Shown in pieces: positions 13,159-13,790 of a DNA stretch of 13,790 nt. Below the pieces are notes generated by a model that saw only the letters and a program-made list of their open reading frames with translations, had not been told where the DNA came from and ran no database searches. This stretch comes from Verrucomicrobiota bacterium (GTDB lineage Bacteria; Verrucomicrobiota; Verrucomicrobiia; Limisphaerales; DSYF01), in assembly GCA_025457725.1 (NCBI GenBank), contig JALOTU010000053.1, positions 1-13,790 on the forward strand, read 5' to 3'. Numbering within the stretch: position 1 is the stretch's first letter; every line of letters starts with the position of its first letter. The translations under genes were made by a program, and so were the position numbers.

Positions 13159-13790
13159 ATGATGAGCAGCAGAGAAAGCGCGCGGGAAATGCTCGGCTTG
13201 GAAGCCGTAAACCAGGTGGATAACATTGCCATCTCCGTGGCCTCGCCCGATGCCATCCGTTCGTGGTCCAAGGGAGAAGTCAAGAATCCGGAGACCATCA
13301 ACTACCGCACCTTCAAGCCCGAAAAGGGCGGCTTGTTCTGTGAGCGGATTTTCGGTCCGGTCAAGGATTGGGAATGCTCCTGCGGAAAGTACAAGCGCAT
13401 CAAGCACCGGGGCGTGGTGTGTGACCGATGCGGCGTGGAAGTCACCCAGGCACGCGTGCGGCGCGAGCGCATGGGCCACATCGAGCTGGCGGTGCCCGTC
13501 TGCCACATCTGGTTTTTCAAATGCATGCCCTCCCGCATCGGCCTGGTGCTGGACATGACCGCGCGCCATTTGGAGCGCGTGATTTACTATGAGGATTATC
13601 TTGTGGTGGATCCGGGTTCGACCCCCCTTCAGCAGAATCAACTGCTGAGCGAACATGAGTACCGGGAGGCGCAGGAGACCTTTGGCACGGATGCCTTCGT
13701 TGCCAAGATGGGCGCGGAAGCGGTGTGTGATTCACTGGCCAAGGTGGACCTGGTCAAATCAGCGGATCAGCTGCAGGAGGCCATGACCCA
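13159..13790 (+). CDS. rpoC: RNA polymerase beta' subunit, N-terminal part (cut by the right edge)
   Basis: The first 210 residues of the beta' subunit are present and run off the end. The frame stays open throughout. The start is one of two adjacent ATGs (13159 or 13162), with no Shine-Dalgarno. Residues 26-60 (SVASPDAIRSWSKGEVKNPE...) are the usual RpoC opening. The N-terminal zinc-binding module is complete at C73, C75, C88 and C91 (ECSCGKY...CDRCGVEV), which match C70/C72/C85/C88 of E. coli. RRERMGHIELAVPVCHIWFF and then MPSRIGLVLDM are the clamp blocks that follow. It sits 40 bases after rpoB, the universal rpoBC order, and is surely co-transcribed. The active-site NADFDGD motif lies beyond the window. 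Confidence 0.97.
   Translation, partial: MMSSRESAREMLGLEAVNQVDNIAISVASPDAIRSWSKGEVKNPETINYRTFKPEKGGLFCERIFGPVKDWECSCGKYKRIKHRGVVCDRCGVEVTQARVRRERMGHIELAVPVCHIWFFKCMPSRIGLVLDMTARHLERVIYYEDYLVVDPGSTPLQQNQLLSEHEYREAQETFGTDAFVAKMGAEAVCDSLAKVDLVKSADQLQEAMT

Overview
The window carries the highly conserved bacterial block tRNA-Thr / tuf / tRNA-Trp / tRNA-Ser / secE / nusG / rplK / rplA / rplJ / rplL / rpoB / rpoC. Upstream of it lie a DNA-repair-type dnaE gene and a small HU-family gene. All genes read on the + strand. The most likely source is a member of the Verrucomicrobiota, possibly the Pedosphaera/Limisphaera side. This rests on an EF-Tu with a lineage-like divergent switch I, a low-complexity AATCCGA heptad patch inside a gene, the RpoB sequence style, and many starts without a Shine-Dalgarno. 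It is recognition from memory, not a tree, so it is a moderate-confidence call.

Layout. Positions 1-177 are an open frame that looks like the last part of a Y-family DNA polymerase. It runs without a stop into a DnaE-type polymerase III alpha subunit (about 178-3528). This pairing resembles SOS mutagenesis cassettes (Y-family polymerase plus a second DnaE). The dnaE reading frame is broken twice: in the PHP domain near 380, and before the OB-fold tail near 3120. It also carries two in-frame low-complexity insertions. HU (3701-3982) follows as a single gene with a textbook rho-independent terminator. A 327-base gap then holds a strong sigma70-type promoter (TTGACA-17-TATTTT) for the tRNA/tuf transcription unit.

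From 4360 onward the genes work together in gene expression. tRNAs and EF-Tu feed the ribosome, L11/L1/L10/L12 build the L1 stalk and the GTPase-stimulating stalk, NusG couples RNA polymerase to the ribosome, RpoB/RpoC form the polymerase catalytic core, and SecE belongs to the membrane translocon. Hairpins lie in the rplJ-rplL and rplL-rpoB spacers, where attenuation or autogenous control would be expected.

The main oddity is that rpoB, an essential gene, is also broken near 12176. The frame shifts there, and a stretch of roughly 30 residues normally found in the family seems to be missing. Because a live cell cannot lose rpoB, this break, and by extension the two in dnaE, most likely reflects sequence or assembly error. 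The dnaE breaks could still be genuine decay. I found no mobile element, CRISPR array or clearly new multi-gene system. The most unusual real biology candidates are the Y-polymerase/DnaE junction, the repeat insertions within DnaE, and the EF-Tu switch I.
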